Source: Streptomyces tauricus (lineage in GTDB: Bacteria > Actinomycetota > Actinomycetes > Streptomycetales > Streptomycetaceae). From it: a stretch of DNA of 64,000 nt. The DNA is taken from positions 124,001 to 188,000 of the forward strand of contig NZ_BMVY01000012.1 of the NCBI RefSeq assembly GCF_014650955.1, in the 5' to 3' direction. How positions within the stretch are numbered: the first letter of the stretch is position 1; every line of letters begins with the position of its first letter. The position numbers and the translations under genes are program-made. Below, piece after piece: positions 50,665 to 59,027 of this stretch. The notes below the pieces were generated by a model, which saw only the letters and a list, made by a program, of their open reading frames with translations, was not told the origin of the DNA and searched no databases.

Positions 50665-51982
50665 CCTGCCCCCGTCCCCCGGCCCTTCCGGGCCTGCCGA
50701 GCCCCCCGGGCCTGCCGTGCGTGAGCTGCTCGAACTCGACCGGCGGCACGTCTGGCACCCGTACGGGCCGATGCCCGGCCGGCAGGAACCGCTCGTCGTG
50801 GAGTCGGCGAGCGGGGTGCGGCTGCGGCTGGCCGGTGGCGGCGACGAGCTGATCGACGGCATGTCGTCCTGGTGGTCCGCCATCCACGGCTACAACCACC
50901 CCGTCCTCAACGAGGCCGCCCGCGACCAGCTCGGCCGGATGAGCCACGTGATGTTCGGCGGGCTCACGCACGAGCCGGCCGTACGACTGGCGAAGCGCCT
51001 TGTCGACATGTCACCGGAAGGACTTGAGCATGTCTTCCTGGCCGACTCCGGCTCGGTGTCCGTCGAGGTCGCCGTCAAGATGTGCCTCCAGCACTGGCGT
51101 TCGCTCGGCCGCCCCGGTAAGCAGCGCCTGCTGACCTGGCGCGGCGGCTACCACGGCGACACCTGGCAGCCGATGTCGGTGTGCGACCCCGAGGGCGGGA
51201 TGCACGAACTGTGGCAGGGCGTGCTCCAGCGCCAGGTCTTCGCCGACGCGCCACCGGTCGCGTACGAGGAGGCGTACGCCGATCATCTGCGTGCGCTGAT
51301 CGAGCGGCACGCCGACGAGCTGGCGGCGGTGATCGTCGAGCCGGTGGTGCAGGGCGCGGGCGGGATGCGGTTCCACTCCCCCGCGTATCTGCGGGTGCTG
51401 CGCGAGGCGTGCGACGCCCATGACGTGCTGCTCGTGTTCGACGAGATCGCGACGGGCTTCGGGCGTACGGGAGCCTTGTTCGCGGCCGAGCACGCGGGGG
51501 TGACCCCGGACGTGATGTGCGTCGGCAAGGCGCTGACCGGCGGATATCTGACGATGGCGGCGACGCTGTGCACCGCGCGGGTCGCGGAGGGCATCTCGCG
51601 GGGCGAGGTACCCGTCCTCGCGCACGGCCCGACCTTCATGGGCAACCCCCTGGCAGCCGCCGTGGCCTGCGCCTCCATCGACCTCCTCCTCGGCCAGGAC
51701 TGGCGGACCGAGGTCAAGCGGATCGAGACGGGGCTGCGGGACGGCCTGGCGCCCGCGGCGGAACTGCCCGGTGTCCGGGACGTACGCGTCCTCGGTGCCA
51801 TCGGGGTCGTGCAGGTGGACCACGAGATCGACATGACGGCGGCGACCCGGGCGGCGGTACGCGAGGGTGTGTGGCTGCGCCCGTTCCGGGACCTCGTCTA
51901 CACGATGCCGCCGTACGTCACCGGTGACGCCGATCTGGCGCGGATCACGGCGGCCGTGTGCGCGGCGGCACGGGAGGGTTGA
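50657..51982 (+). CDS. bioA: adenosylmethionine-8-amino-7-oxononanoate aminotransferase
   Basis: A 441-residue class III aminotransferase that converts KAPA to DAPA with SAM as amino donor. Signatures are WHPYGPM, DGMSSWWSAIHGYNHPVLN, FLADSGSVSVEVAVKM, LVFDEIATGFGRTG and the PLP lysine in CVGKALTGGYLTMA. The first 20 residues are Pro-rich and arise where the gene overlaps bioB by eight bases. bioD starts two bases after the stop. Confidence 0.96.
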   Translation: MPDLPPSPGPSGPAEPPGPAVRELLELDRRHVWHPYGPMPGRQEPLVVESASGVRLRLAGGGDELIDGMSSWWSAIHGYNHPVLNEAARDQLGRMSHVMFGGLTHEPAVRLAKRLVDMSPEGLEHVFLADSGSVSVEVAVKMCLQHWRSLGRPGKQRLLTWRGGYHGDTWQPMSVCDPEGGMHELWQGVLQRQVFADAPPVAYEEAYADHLRALIERHADELAAVIVEPVVQGAGGMRFHSPAYLRVLREACDAHDVLLVFDEIATGFGRTGALFAAEHAGVTPDVMCVGKALTGGYLTMAATLCTARVAEGISRGEVPVLAHGPTFMGNPLAAAVACASIDLLLGQDWRTEVKRIETGLRDGLAPAAELPGVRDVRVLGAIGVVQVDHEIDMTAATRAAVREGVWLRPFRDLVYTMPPYVTGDADLARITAAVCAAAREG

Positions 51983-51983
51983 G

Positions 51984-52703
51984 ATGACGGTACTGGTGAT
52001 CACGGGGACGGGCACGGAGGTCGGCAAGACCGTCACCACGGCCGCCGTGGCCGCGGCGGCCGTCGCCGCGGGGCGGTCGGTGGCCGTGCTCAAGCCCGCG
52101 CAGACGGGCGTGCTGCCGGGTGAGGCCGGGGACGCGGAGGAGGTGGCGCGGCTCGCGGGCGCGGTCACGGCGGTCGAACTGGCCCGGTACCCGGAGCCGT
52201 TGGCGCCCGCCACGGCCGCGCGGAGGGCCGGTCTCGCGCCGGTGCGGCCCGAACAGGTGGCGGAGGCCGCGGCCAAGCTGGCCACCGAGCACGACCTCGT
52301 GCTGGTGGAGGGCGCGGGCGGGCTGCTCGTACGGTTCGACGACGAGGGCGGCACGCTCGCGGACGCGGCGCGGTTGTTGGGGGCGCCCGTGGTGGTGGTC
52401 GCGTCCGCCGGGCTCGGCACGCTCAACACGACGGAGCTGACGGCTCGGGAGCTGGGGGTTCGGGGGCTCGATCTGCTCGGCGTGGTGGTGGGGAGCTGGC
52501 CGAACGATCCGGACCTCGCGTCGCGTTGCAATCTGGGGGATCTGCCGGTGGTGGCGGGGGCGCCGCTGCTGGGGGCGCTGCCGGAGGGCGCCGGCCGGGT
52601 GCCGGTGGGTGACTTCCGGGTCGCGGCGGTGGGTTGGCTGGCGCCTCGCCTGGGCGGGACCTGGGACGCGGCTGCGTTCACCTCGGCGCACGTGCGCCCC
52701 TGA
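51984..52703 (+). CDS. bioD: dethiobiotin synthetase
   Basis: A 239-residue ATP-dependent carboxylase-type enzyme that closes the ureido ring of dethiobiotin. The P-loop is GTGTEVGKT near the N-terminus. LKPAQTG and EGAGGLLVRFD are the other conserved segments. ATG 51984 follows GGGAGG and begins two bases after the bioA stop. It is the last gene of bioBAD, followed by a very strong hairpin. Confidence 0.95.
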   Translation: MTVLVITGTGTEVGKTVTTAAVAAAAVAAGRSVAVLKPAQTGVLPGEAGDAEEVARLAGAVTAVELARYPEPLAPATAARRAGLAPVRPEQVAEAAAKLATEHDLVLVEGAGGLLVRFDDEGGTLADAARLLGAPVVVVASAGLGTLNTTELTARELGVRGLDLLGVVVGSWPNDPDLASRCNLGDLPVVAGAPLLGALPEGAGRVPVGDFRVAAVGWLAPRLGGTWDAAAFTSAHVRP

Positions 52704-52736
52704 GGGGGCGTAGCCCCCAAAGACAAAGATTGCGCA

Positions 52737-52770
52737 GTTCCCCGCGCCCCTAAAAAGGGGCGCGGGGAAC
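52737..52770. terminator. perfect inverted pair of the dispersed repeat, bidirectional terminator
   Basis: GTTCCCCGCGCCCC and GGGGCGCGGGGAAC (14-bp arms) flank the loop TAAAAA between convergent bioD and the LuxR gene. It shows directly that the dispersed repeat serves as a terminator stem. Confidence 0.9.
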
Positions 52771-52826
52771 TTGCGTGGGCGGTCCCCGCCGAGGGCGCGC
52801 ACTAGGCGGCGCCTCGGAGGTCTCGT

Positions 52827-55436
52827 TCATGCCTCCGGTGTCAGTAGGCGGACCAGTTCGATTCGGGAGCGGATGCCCAGGCGGGTGAACACCCCTCGGA
52901 GGTGATGGTCGATGGTCCGCGGACTGAGCACCAACCGCGCCGCGATCTCCCGGTTCGTGGCCCCCTCCGCAGCCATCCGCGCCACCGTGAGCTGCTGCGC
53001 GGTCAGCAGACCGGCCATATCGGGTGAACCGGCCGAGGACCGCACCGTCGCCCCCAGCGCCCGCAGCTCCGCCCGCGCCTCGGCCGCACAGTGCGGCGCC
53101 CCGAAGTACTCGAAGGCCTCCAGGGCACTGTGCAGCCGGTCCCGCGCCTCCGTCCGGCGCCGCAGCCGCCGCAACGCGCCGCCGAACAACAGCTCCGTAC
53201 GCGCCCGTTCGAAGTCACGCGTACCGCCCGCGTGGAGGTCGAGAGCCGTCCGGTAGTGGTCGGCGGCCTCGTGCCCGGTCGCCAGCAGAGCCCGGCAGCG
53301 GGCGCTCAGCGCGAGGTCGTCCGCACTGCGCACGACCCGGGCCCAGCGGTCGTAGTCGGCGTGGGCCCTGCGCGCGACCCGGGTGTCACCGGTGCGGACG
53401 GCGGCTTCCACGTAGTGCGGGGTCGCGAGGTGGCGGACGGCCCGATGCCCGTGACCTGGGCCGAATCCGGCGAGCGCGCGCAGCCGGGACGCGGCTGCCG
53501 CGTAACGGCCCGTGCTCAGGTCGAGGAAGGCGAGCGCCCACAGCGCCAGCGCGGCGGGCAGCCCGAGGCCGTGCTCCAGGGCGTGCGCGCGGGCCAGCCC
53601 GGCGCGCGTCCGGCACAGTTCCTCGTCCCCGGTGACGGCCGCGAACATGGCGAGGGCCGCCTGGAGGTGACAGGCCCCGTTGTCCTGCCCGGTGGCGTAC
53701 GCCTGTCGCAGGGCCTCCAGCGTGGCGGCTCCGGCGGAGCGCGGGCGTCCCGTCCAGAACTCGGCGTACGCCCGGAACTCCATGGCCTGCGGAACCGTCG
53801 CGGGCTCGCCCAGGGCGCGCGCCGAGGCGGCGGCCCGGACGGCCGCGGACGCGGCGCGGGTGTGGTCACCGAGGAGCAGCGCGGCGATGGAGGAGTGGAT
53901 GAGGGAGGTGGGGTCGCCGCCGGGCCCGCAGCGTCCGGCCGCCGCTCGCAGCAGGTCACGGGCGTCCTCGTACCGGCCCTCGAACGCCGCGGTCAGCCCA
54001 CCGAGCGTGCCGGGCGCCGCGATCCCCAGCCGGGCGGCGACGGCGGCGGCCTCCCGGCAGCGGCGCAGGTCACCGGTATAGATGGCGGCCTCGGTGGCAC
54101 GTGCCACCAGATGAGCGGCGGCGTCGGGGACGGCGGGACGCACGCCGTGCGCGGCGGCGTCGAGGCACGCGCGGTGCGGGACGGCGTCGAGGCACGCGTT
54201 GTGCGGGGCGGCGTCGGGGACGGCAGGGTACGCGCCGTGCGCGACGGCGACGCCGGGGCACGCGCCACGCGCGGCGGTACCGGGGACGGCGGGACGCGCG
54301 CCGTGCGCGGCGGTATCGAGGACGCCGGGACTCACCCCGCGAGCGTCGACCGCGCCCACGACCGGCGGCGTACCTGCGACCGCACGGCCACACGGGCCAC
54401 CCGAGGCACTCAGAGCGCCCGGGGCCCCTGGGGCGCTCGGGGCACCCGAGGCACCCGAGGCACCCAGGGCGCTCGACGCTCCCGACGCACCCGGGGCATC
54501 CGGGGCGTCCAAGGCCCCCGTACGCGCCCCCGCGCTCCGCTCCACCGCCGCGAGCAGCGCGTCGAATGCCTCCGTGGCGTTCTCCGCGCGTAGAGCGAGC
54601 ACTCCGCTCATACCGTCGACGTCCCCGTGGGCGGCCAGCCGGCGGGCCCGGTCGCCGTCGCCGGAGCGCCAGGCGTCGGCGGCGGCCCGGGCCAGCAGGC
54701 GCGGGCGTTCGCGCGGGTCCGGGGTGAGGGCGGCGGCCCGTTCGAGGAGCCCGCACGCCAGCGCGTGTTCACCACCCGCGCGCGCCTCATGGGCCGAGGC
54801 GCGCAGGTCCGCCGCGAGGCGCCGGCTGGGGCCGAGCGCAGCGGCGGCCCGGTGCCAGGACCGGCGGGGCGCCTCGCCCTCGCCGCGCAGGACCCGGGCG
54901 AGAAGGCGGTGCGTCTCGCGCCGGTCGACGGCGGACGCGGTCTCGTAGGCGGCGATACGGGTCCAGGGATCCCGGAACACCACTCCGGCGGAGGTCGTAC
55001 GGGCGAGCCCGGCCGCCTCGGCGTCGTCGAGGGGACCGGTGTCCAACCGGGCCGCGGCGACCGCGCGTTGGTAGGCGCGCGTGGCGAACGGGTGTTGGTC
55101 GGCGGCGGCGATCAGCAGCAGGCGCCGGGTGGCCGGGGCGAGCGAGCGCACCTCGGGCCGGCGGGAGCGCAGCAGACCGGGTACCGCGCCGACGAGGTCG
55201 GCCGGAAGCGGTTCGAGTCCGGCCCGTTGGCGCTCGCCGAGGACGGCCGCGAGCTCCGCGGCGGCGAGCGGATCACCGTGCGCGGCGCACAGCACCCTGA
55301 CCCGAACGCCCTCGGACAACGGCGTTCGCGTGAGGGGCCGCGAGGCGTTGCCCGGATGTTCCGGGACGTTCATCAGGGGCGGTGGCGAAGGGTGCGGGAG
55401 AGGCGGGGGGTTCACCGAGGTCACCACGCCACTCAC
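52827..55436 (-). CDS. LAL-type LuxR regulator lacking its ATPase core, with repeat insertion
   Basis: Up to 869 residues. The C-terminal LuxR helix-turn-helix is LTAQQLTVARMAAEGATNRE, then IAARLVLSPRTIDHHLRGVF. The middle is a TPR-like helical region, and the N-terminal segment (AAHGDPLAAAELAAVLGE) corresponds to the part after the NTPase of LAL regulators. No Walker A or B motif is present, so the ATP module is missing. Residues about 303-440 are tandem low-complexity repeats (GASGASG, then AHGARPAVP/HRACLDA units). The GTG 55436 start is uncertain and has no ribosome site; ATG 55372 is an alternative. Confidence 0.8.
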   Translation of the reverse strand: MSGVVTSVNPPPLPHPSPPPLMNVPEHPGNASRPLTRTPLSEGVRVRVLCAAHGDPLAAAELAAVLGERQRAGLEPLPADLVGAVPGLLRSRRPEVRSLAPATRRLLLIAAADQHPFATRAYQRAVAAARLDTGPLDDAEAAGLARTTSAGVVFRDPWTRIAAYETASAVDRRETHRLLARVLRGEGEAPRRSWHRAAAALGPSRRLAADLRASAHEARAGGEHALACGLLERAAALTPDPRERPRLLARAAADAWRSGDGDRARRLAAHGDVDGMSGVLALRAENATEAFDALLAAVERSAGARTGALDAPDAPGASGASSALGASGASGAPSAPGAPGALSASGGPCGRAVAGTPPVVGAVDARGVSPGVLDTAAHGARPAVPGTAARGACPGVAVAHGAYPAVPDAAPHNACLDAVPHRACLDAAAHGVRPAVPDAAAHLVARATEAAIYTGDLRRCREAAAVAARLGIAAPGTLGGLTAAFEGRYEDARDLLRAAAGRCGPGGDPTSLIHSSIAALLLGDHTRAASAAVRAAASARALGEPATVPQAMEFRAYAEFWTGRPRSAGAATLEALRQAYATGQDNGACHLQAALAMFAAVTGDEELCRTRAGLARAHALEHGLGLPAALALWALAFLDLSTGRYAAAASRLRALAGFGPGHGHRAVRHLATPHYVEAAVRTGDTRVARRAHADYDRWARVVRSADDLALSARCRALLATGHEAADHYRTALDLHAGGTRDFERARTELLFGGALRRLRRRTEARDRLHSALEAFEYFGAPHCAAEARAELRALGATVRSSAGSPDMAGLLTAQQLTVARMAAEGATNREIAARLVLSPRTIDHHLRGVFTRLGIRSRIELVRLLTPEA

Positions 55437-55542
55437 GTTACTGGCGGGTTAAGTGGTGCGTAAAGACCGGCGAGTTCACCGATGCGGCGCGCGTAGACCC
55501 CACCGGACACTCCTGACGAACCCACCCCCCTCAGGAGGCGTC

Positions 55543-56229
55543 ATGACCCGCCGCATTCGCACTGCCGGCACGGTCTTCGCAGCCGCGCTCGCGTCGCTGC
55601 TCACGTTCCTTTTCCTCCCCGCGCCCCCGGCCCACGCCGCCGCCCACAACCCCGTCGTCTTCGTCCACGGACTGAGCAGTTCGTCGAGCAGCTGGGACGA
55701 CTGGGTCGCCGACTTCAAGGCCGACGGCTACACCAGCTCCGAGCTGTTCTCCTGGTCGTACGACTGGGGCCAGTCGAACGTCACGACCGCCCAGCAGCTG
55801 GCCACCAGGATCCAGAGCGTGCGCACCCAGACGGGCGCGGCCAAGGTCGACCTGGTCGTCCACTCCATGGGCGCCCTGAACTCCCGTTACTACCTCAAGA
55901 ACCTCGGCGGCACGGCGTACGTGGACGACTTCGTCTCGACGGCCGGCGTCAATCACGGGACCACCACGGCCGGTTGGTGCACCTGGCTCTACACGTCGTG
56001 CGCGGAGATGTACACCGGCAGTTCGTTCCTGACGTCGCTCAACTCGGGGGACGAGACACCCGGCGGTGTCTCCTACGCCAGTTACTGGTCGAACTGCGAC
56101 GACGCCCTGACCCCCGACACCAGCGCGATCCTCAGCGGCGCCACCAATGTCGAGGTCGGATGCATCTCGCACACCGACATGAACAACGACTACGGCGTCT
56201 ACGAGCAGGTGCGGGACTTCATCGCCTGA
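55543..56229 (+). CDS. secreted lipase/esterase, alpha/beta hydrolase
   Basis: A 228-residue secreted hydrolase. The signal peptide (RRIRTAGTVFAAALASLLTF) ends near AHA at 31-33. The oxyanion loop is VFVHGLSSSSSSW and the nucleophile is Ser108 in VVHSMGALNSRYY. The C-terminal His is in GCISHTDMNND. Cysteines in the last third suggest disulfides. It resembles small actinomycete lipases of the LipA/EstA group; acyl esters outside the cell are the likely substrate. AGGAGG precedes ATG 55543. Confidence 0.9.
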   Translation: MTRRIRTAGTVFAAALASLLTFLFLPAPPAHAAAHNPVVFVHGLSSSSSSWDDWVADFKADGYTSSELFSWSYDWGQSNVTTAQQLATRIQSVRTQTGAAKVDLVVHSMGALNSRYYLKNLGGTAYVDDFVSTAGVNHGTTTAGWCTWLYTSCAEMYTGSSFLTSLNSGDETPGGVSYASYWSNCDDALTPDTSAILSGATNVEVGCISHTDMNNDYGVYEQVRDFIA

Positions 56230-56260
56230 CGTCCCACGAGTCCGTCCGCGCCCGTCCCGT

Positions 56261-56280
56261 GGCCCCGCCCGACCGGGGCC
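56261..56280 (+). terminator. possible terminator after the lipase gene
   Basis: GGCCCCG-6-CGGGGCC, a 7-bp stem 31 bases after the stop. Confidence 0.4.
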
Positions 56281-56400
56281 GCGGGGCGGGCGTCGGGCGG
56301 TCGCGTGACGGGCCGTGGCGGCCATACGCGGCGTCGGACGGGTGAGCGGGGCCCTCCGGGGGGACAATCGCGGTAGGTCCACACCCCAGGGGGAGGCCTC

Positions 56401-57087
56401 ATGCGATCGCGCGGCTCCAGAACCGCCCGGACCGGCGCGCTGTCCGCGACTCCGGTGCACCATCCGCTGTTCGCCCGCTTCTACGCCCGGCTCAGCGTGG
56501 CGGCCGAGCCGACGATCGGCGTCCACCGCGAGGAACTGCTCGCCGGACTCTCCGGCCGGGTCATCGAGATCGGCGCGGGCAACGGACTGAACTTCGCCCA
56601 CTACCCGAGTACGGTCTCGGAGGTCGTCGCGATCGAACCCGAGCGCAGACTCCGGCAGTTGGCCGTCACCGCGGCGCTCCGCTCCGATGTGCCCGTGGAC
56701 GTGGTGCCGGGGGTCGCGGAGGCCCTGCCGGTCAAGAGCGAGGCGTTCGACGGGGCCGTCGTGTCACTGGTGCTGTGCAGCGTACGGGACCTGCCGCGGG
56801 CCCTGGCCGAGATCCACCGCGTGCTGCGCCCGGGCGGTGAGCTGCGCTTCTTCGAGCACGGCAGTGGCGGCGGCCGGGCGATGGCGGCCGGGCAGCGCCT
56901 CCTCGACCGCACGGTGTGGCCCCCGCTGTTCGGCGGCTGCCATGTGGGCCGGGACCCGGTCGGCGCGATCCGGGACGCGGGGTACGAACTCGGCCCGCAC
57001 CGGCGGCTGTTGGTGCCCGAGAAGGGGCCGCGCACGCCCAGCTCGTACTGCGTGCTGGGCACCGCCCGCCGTCCGTCCGCCTCCTGA
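56401..57087 (+). CDS. class I SAM-dependent methyltransferase
   Basis: A 228-residue methyltransferase of the Methyltransf_11 type. SAM motif I is VIEIGAGNGLNFAHYP, the acidic residue is in VVAIEPE, and motif post-III is HRVLRPGGELRFFEHG. It resembles UbiE/phosphatidylethanolamine-type small-molecule methyltransferases. The substrate is unknown. GGGGGAGG precedes ATG 56401. Confidence 0.88.
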   Translation: MRSRGSRTARTGALSATPVHHPLFARFYARLSVAAEPTIGVHREELLAGLSGRVIEIGAGNGLNFAHYPSTVSEVVAIEPERRLRQLAVTAALRSDVPVDVVPGVAEALPVKSEAFDGAVVSLVLCSVRDLPRALAEIHRVLRPGGELRFFEHGSGGGRAMAAGQRLLDRTVWPPLFGGCHVGRDPVGAIRDAGYELGPHRRLLVPEKGPRTPSSYCVLGTARRPSAS

Positions 57088-57124
57088 AGGCCACCCACGT
57101 GACCTCAGAGGGTGCGCTGGGGAC

Positions 57125-57550
57125 TCAGAGGGTCCACTGGCGCAGTTCGCGCGCGATGTCATGCACCGTCGCCTCGCCCGTCTTGACCAGTCTGGCCAGG
57201 TCGCGGACCTGCTCGGGCGAGGTGACGACCTTCAGGCCGCTGGCGACGAGGTAGGCGTACGCCACGGCCATCGCGTACATCGCGTTGGAGCGCTCCAGCG
57301 CCGGGACGTGCAGCAGGACCTGGAGCAGTGCGGCGGCGCGTGCGTGCGGGCTGTCGTACACGGGGACGCCGAAGATCTCGGCCTCGTGGCGGCCGACCGC
57401 GGCGACCAGGGCGCCCCAGTCGACGACCTGCGGGTCCCCCGGTGTCTTGTGCTCGGCGACCATGAGGAGCCAGGCGAGGTCGACTCTGATGTTCAGTGGT
57501 TCGTTCACGGGCTCGGATGGTTCGTTCACGGGTTCAGGTGGTTCGTTCAA
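57125..57550 (-). CDS. Fic/Doc-like toxin component with degenerate motif
   Basis: A 141-residue protein of the actinobacterial Fic-family toxin group (IRVDLAWLLMVAEHKTPGDP, then YDSPHARAAALLQVLLHVPA). At the position of the Fic/Doc motif (HPFxxGNxR) it has HVPALERSNA (81-90): the His is kept, but the Gly-Asn-x-Arg part is not. Activity may therefore be altered or lost. The first 20 residues are a tandem repeat of (M/V)NEPxEP in which each unit supplies a possible ATG or GTG start. It begins four bases after the RHH antitoxin gene, the order of a type II toxin-antitoxin operon. Confidence 0.78.
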   Translation of the reverse strand: MNEPPEPVNEPSEPVNEPLNIRVDLAWLLMVAEHKTPGDPQVVDWGALVAAVGRHEAEIFGVPVYDSPHARAAALLQVLLHVPALERSNAMYAMAVAYAYLVASGLKVVTSPEQVRDLARLVKTGEATVHDIARELRQWTL

Positions 57551-57554
57551 GGGC

Positions 57555-57842
57555 TCAGCGACGGCCTTCCCGGTCCGTGGCCCGGTCCGTTCCGCGATCC
57601 GTGGCCCGGTCCGTTCCTCGGTCCGTTCCTCGGTCCGTGCCGAACTCCTCGGCGAAGACGGACTCGTACTGCTTCATGAAGTCGGCGGCGGCCTCGACGA
57701 AGGTGTGGCCGGCTTCTCCGGTGTCCTGCTTGACCAGTTCCTCGATGTAGCGGTTGACGCTCATCCCGCGGGCCAGGGCGCGTTCCCGCGCGGCCCGGGC
57801 GGTGCCCTCGTCCACGCGCACGTTCAGCTGGGTCTTAGCCAT
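57555..57842 (-). CDS. ribbon-helix-helix (CopG-type) antitoxin
   Basis: A 95-residue protein. The N-terminal ribbon-helix-helix is AKTQLNVRVDEGTARAARER, then ALARGMSVNRYIEELVKQDT. A helical middle (FVEAAADFMKQYESVFAEEF) should bind the toxin. The C-terminus is a TDR repeat (GTDRGTDRATDRGTDRATDR), from a 12-base unit next to the repeats that begin the toxin gene. It probably represses its own promoter through the perfect palindrome at 57851-57870. Confidence 0.85.
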   Translation of the reverse strand: MAKTQLNVRVDEGTARAARERALARGMSVNRYIEELVKQDTGEAGHTFVEAAADFMKQYESVFAEEFGTDRGTDRGTDRATDRGTDRATDREGRR

Positions 57843-57848
57843 ACGTCG

Positions 57849-57878
57849 AAGCTAGCGCCGAAACGCTAGCAAGGGCAA
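57849..57878 (-). promoter_or_regulatory. toxin-antitoxin promoter with perfect palindromic operator, leaderless
   Basis: On the minus strand TTGCCC (57878-57873) and TAGCTT (57854-57849) are 18 bases apart, six bases before ATG 57842. The palindrome GCTAGCG-CCGAAA-CGCTAGC (57851-57870) fills the spacer. Bound antitoxin would exclude RNA polymerase. Confidence 0.75.
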
Positions 57879-58062
57879 GAGGGGGCGATCCCGGTCTCTC
57901 CGGGCCGATCCGCCGGCGCCCCCCTAAGGGTGTCCCTTACATGGACCCTGAGGTGACCGACCTGCGGCGGAGAACACCCGGGACTTCGGGGGGATACCGG
58001 GTGTGCCCCGCATCACACTAGGCTCGCCGCGGACACCGAAGTCCGACCACGGGGAGGCGGCC

Positions 58063-59013
58063 TTGTCCACAGCAGCTGCGGAGCACGCCCTCGGGCGCAC
58101 GGGCCCCGAGGAGACGGCGGCCCGCGCCCGAGGACTGACGAAGGCGTACGGGTCGGGCGAGACGGCCGTGCTCGCCCTCGACTCGGTCGACGTGGACATC
58201 GCGCGTGGCCGTTTCACGGCGGTCATGGGTCCCTCGGGGTCGGGGAAGTCCACCTTGATGCACTGCCTGGCGGGGCTCGACTCCGTCTCGGCCGGACAGG
58301 TGTGGCTGGGCGACACCGAGATCACCGGGCTCAAGGAGCGCGAGCTGACCCGGCTGCGGCGGGACCGGATCGGCTTCATGTTCCAGTCGTTCAACCTGAT
58401 ACCGACCCTGAACGCGGCGGAGAACATCACGCTGCCGATGGACATCGCGGGCCAGAAGCCCGACGAGAAGTGGCTGAACCAGGTCATCGACCAGCTCGGC
58501 CTGCGCGACCGCCTCAAACACCGGCCCGCGCAGCTCTCCGGCGGTCAGCAGCAGCGGGTGGCCTGCGCGCGGGCGCTCGCCTCGCGCCCCGAGCTGATCT
58601 TCGCGGACGAGCCGACCGGCAACCTCGACTCACGCGCCGGCCTGGAGGTGCTCGGCTTCCTGCGGGACGCCGTCGACGAGCTGGGGCAGACCGTGGTCAT
58701 GGTCACCCACGATCCGGGCGCGGCGGCCCACGCCGACCTGGTCCTCTTCCTCGGGGACGGGCGGATCGTGGACGAGATGGCCCGGCCCACGGCCGACGCG
58801 GTGCTGGAGCGTATGAAGAGGTTCGACACGATCCGCGGGACGGCCGAGGCATCCGAGGCGCCCGGGACACAGGATGCCTCCGGGACACCCGAGGTGTCCG
58901 GGACACCCGAGGTGTCCGGGACACCCGAGGTGTCCGGGATTCCCGACGGGGACGCCGCCGGCCCCGATCGTAAGAGCGTTCCCGGCCAGGGCATCGCCCC
59001 CGACAGGGACTGA
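58063..59013 (+). CDS. ABC transporter ATP-binding protein, MacB/LolD type
   Basis: A 316-residue ATPase. The Walker A is GPSGSGKST, the Q loop FMFQSFNLIPTL, the signature LSGGQQQR, the Walker B LIFADEPTGNLDS and the H loop VTHDP. TTG 58063 has GGGGAGG five bases upstream; GTG 58003 is possible but unsupported. After residue about 260 the protein has a C-terminal tail with SGTPEV repeated three times, from an 18-bp DNA repeat. It is coupled to an FtsX-family permease 14 bases downstream; the pair exports a lipid, peptide or drug, or transmits a membrane signal. Confidence 0.92.
   Translation: MSTAAAEHALGRTGPEETAARARGLTKAYGSGETAVLALDSVDVDIARGRFTAVMGPSGSGKSTLMHCLAGLDSVSAGQVWLGDTEITGLKERELTRLRRDRIGFMFQSFNLIPTLNAAENITLPMDIAGQKPDEKWLNQVIDQLGLRDRLKHRPAQLSGGQQQRVACARALASRPELIFADEPTGNLDSRAGLEVLGFLRDAVDELGQTVVMVTHDPGAAAHADLVLFLGDGRIVDEMARPTADAVLERMKRFDTIRGTAEASEAPGTQDASGTPEVSGTPEVSGTPEVSGIPDGDAAGPDRKSVPGQGIAPDRD
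58867..58945 (+). repeat. 18-bp tandem repeat with palindromic units inside the ABC ATPase gene
   Basis: Three copies of GGTGTCCGGGACACCCGA; within each unit GGTGTCC-G-GGACACC is a perfect palindrome. The frame is preserved (SGTPEV per unit). Confidence 0.85.
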
Positions 59014-59027
59014 GGGGGCGGGCCGTC

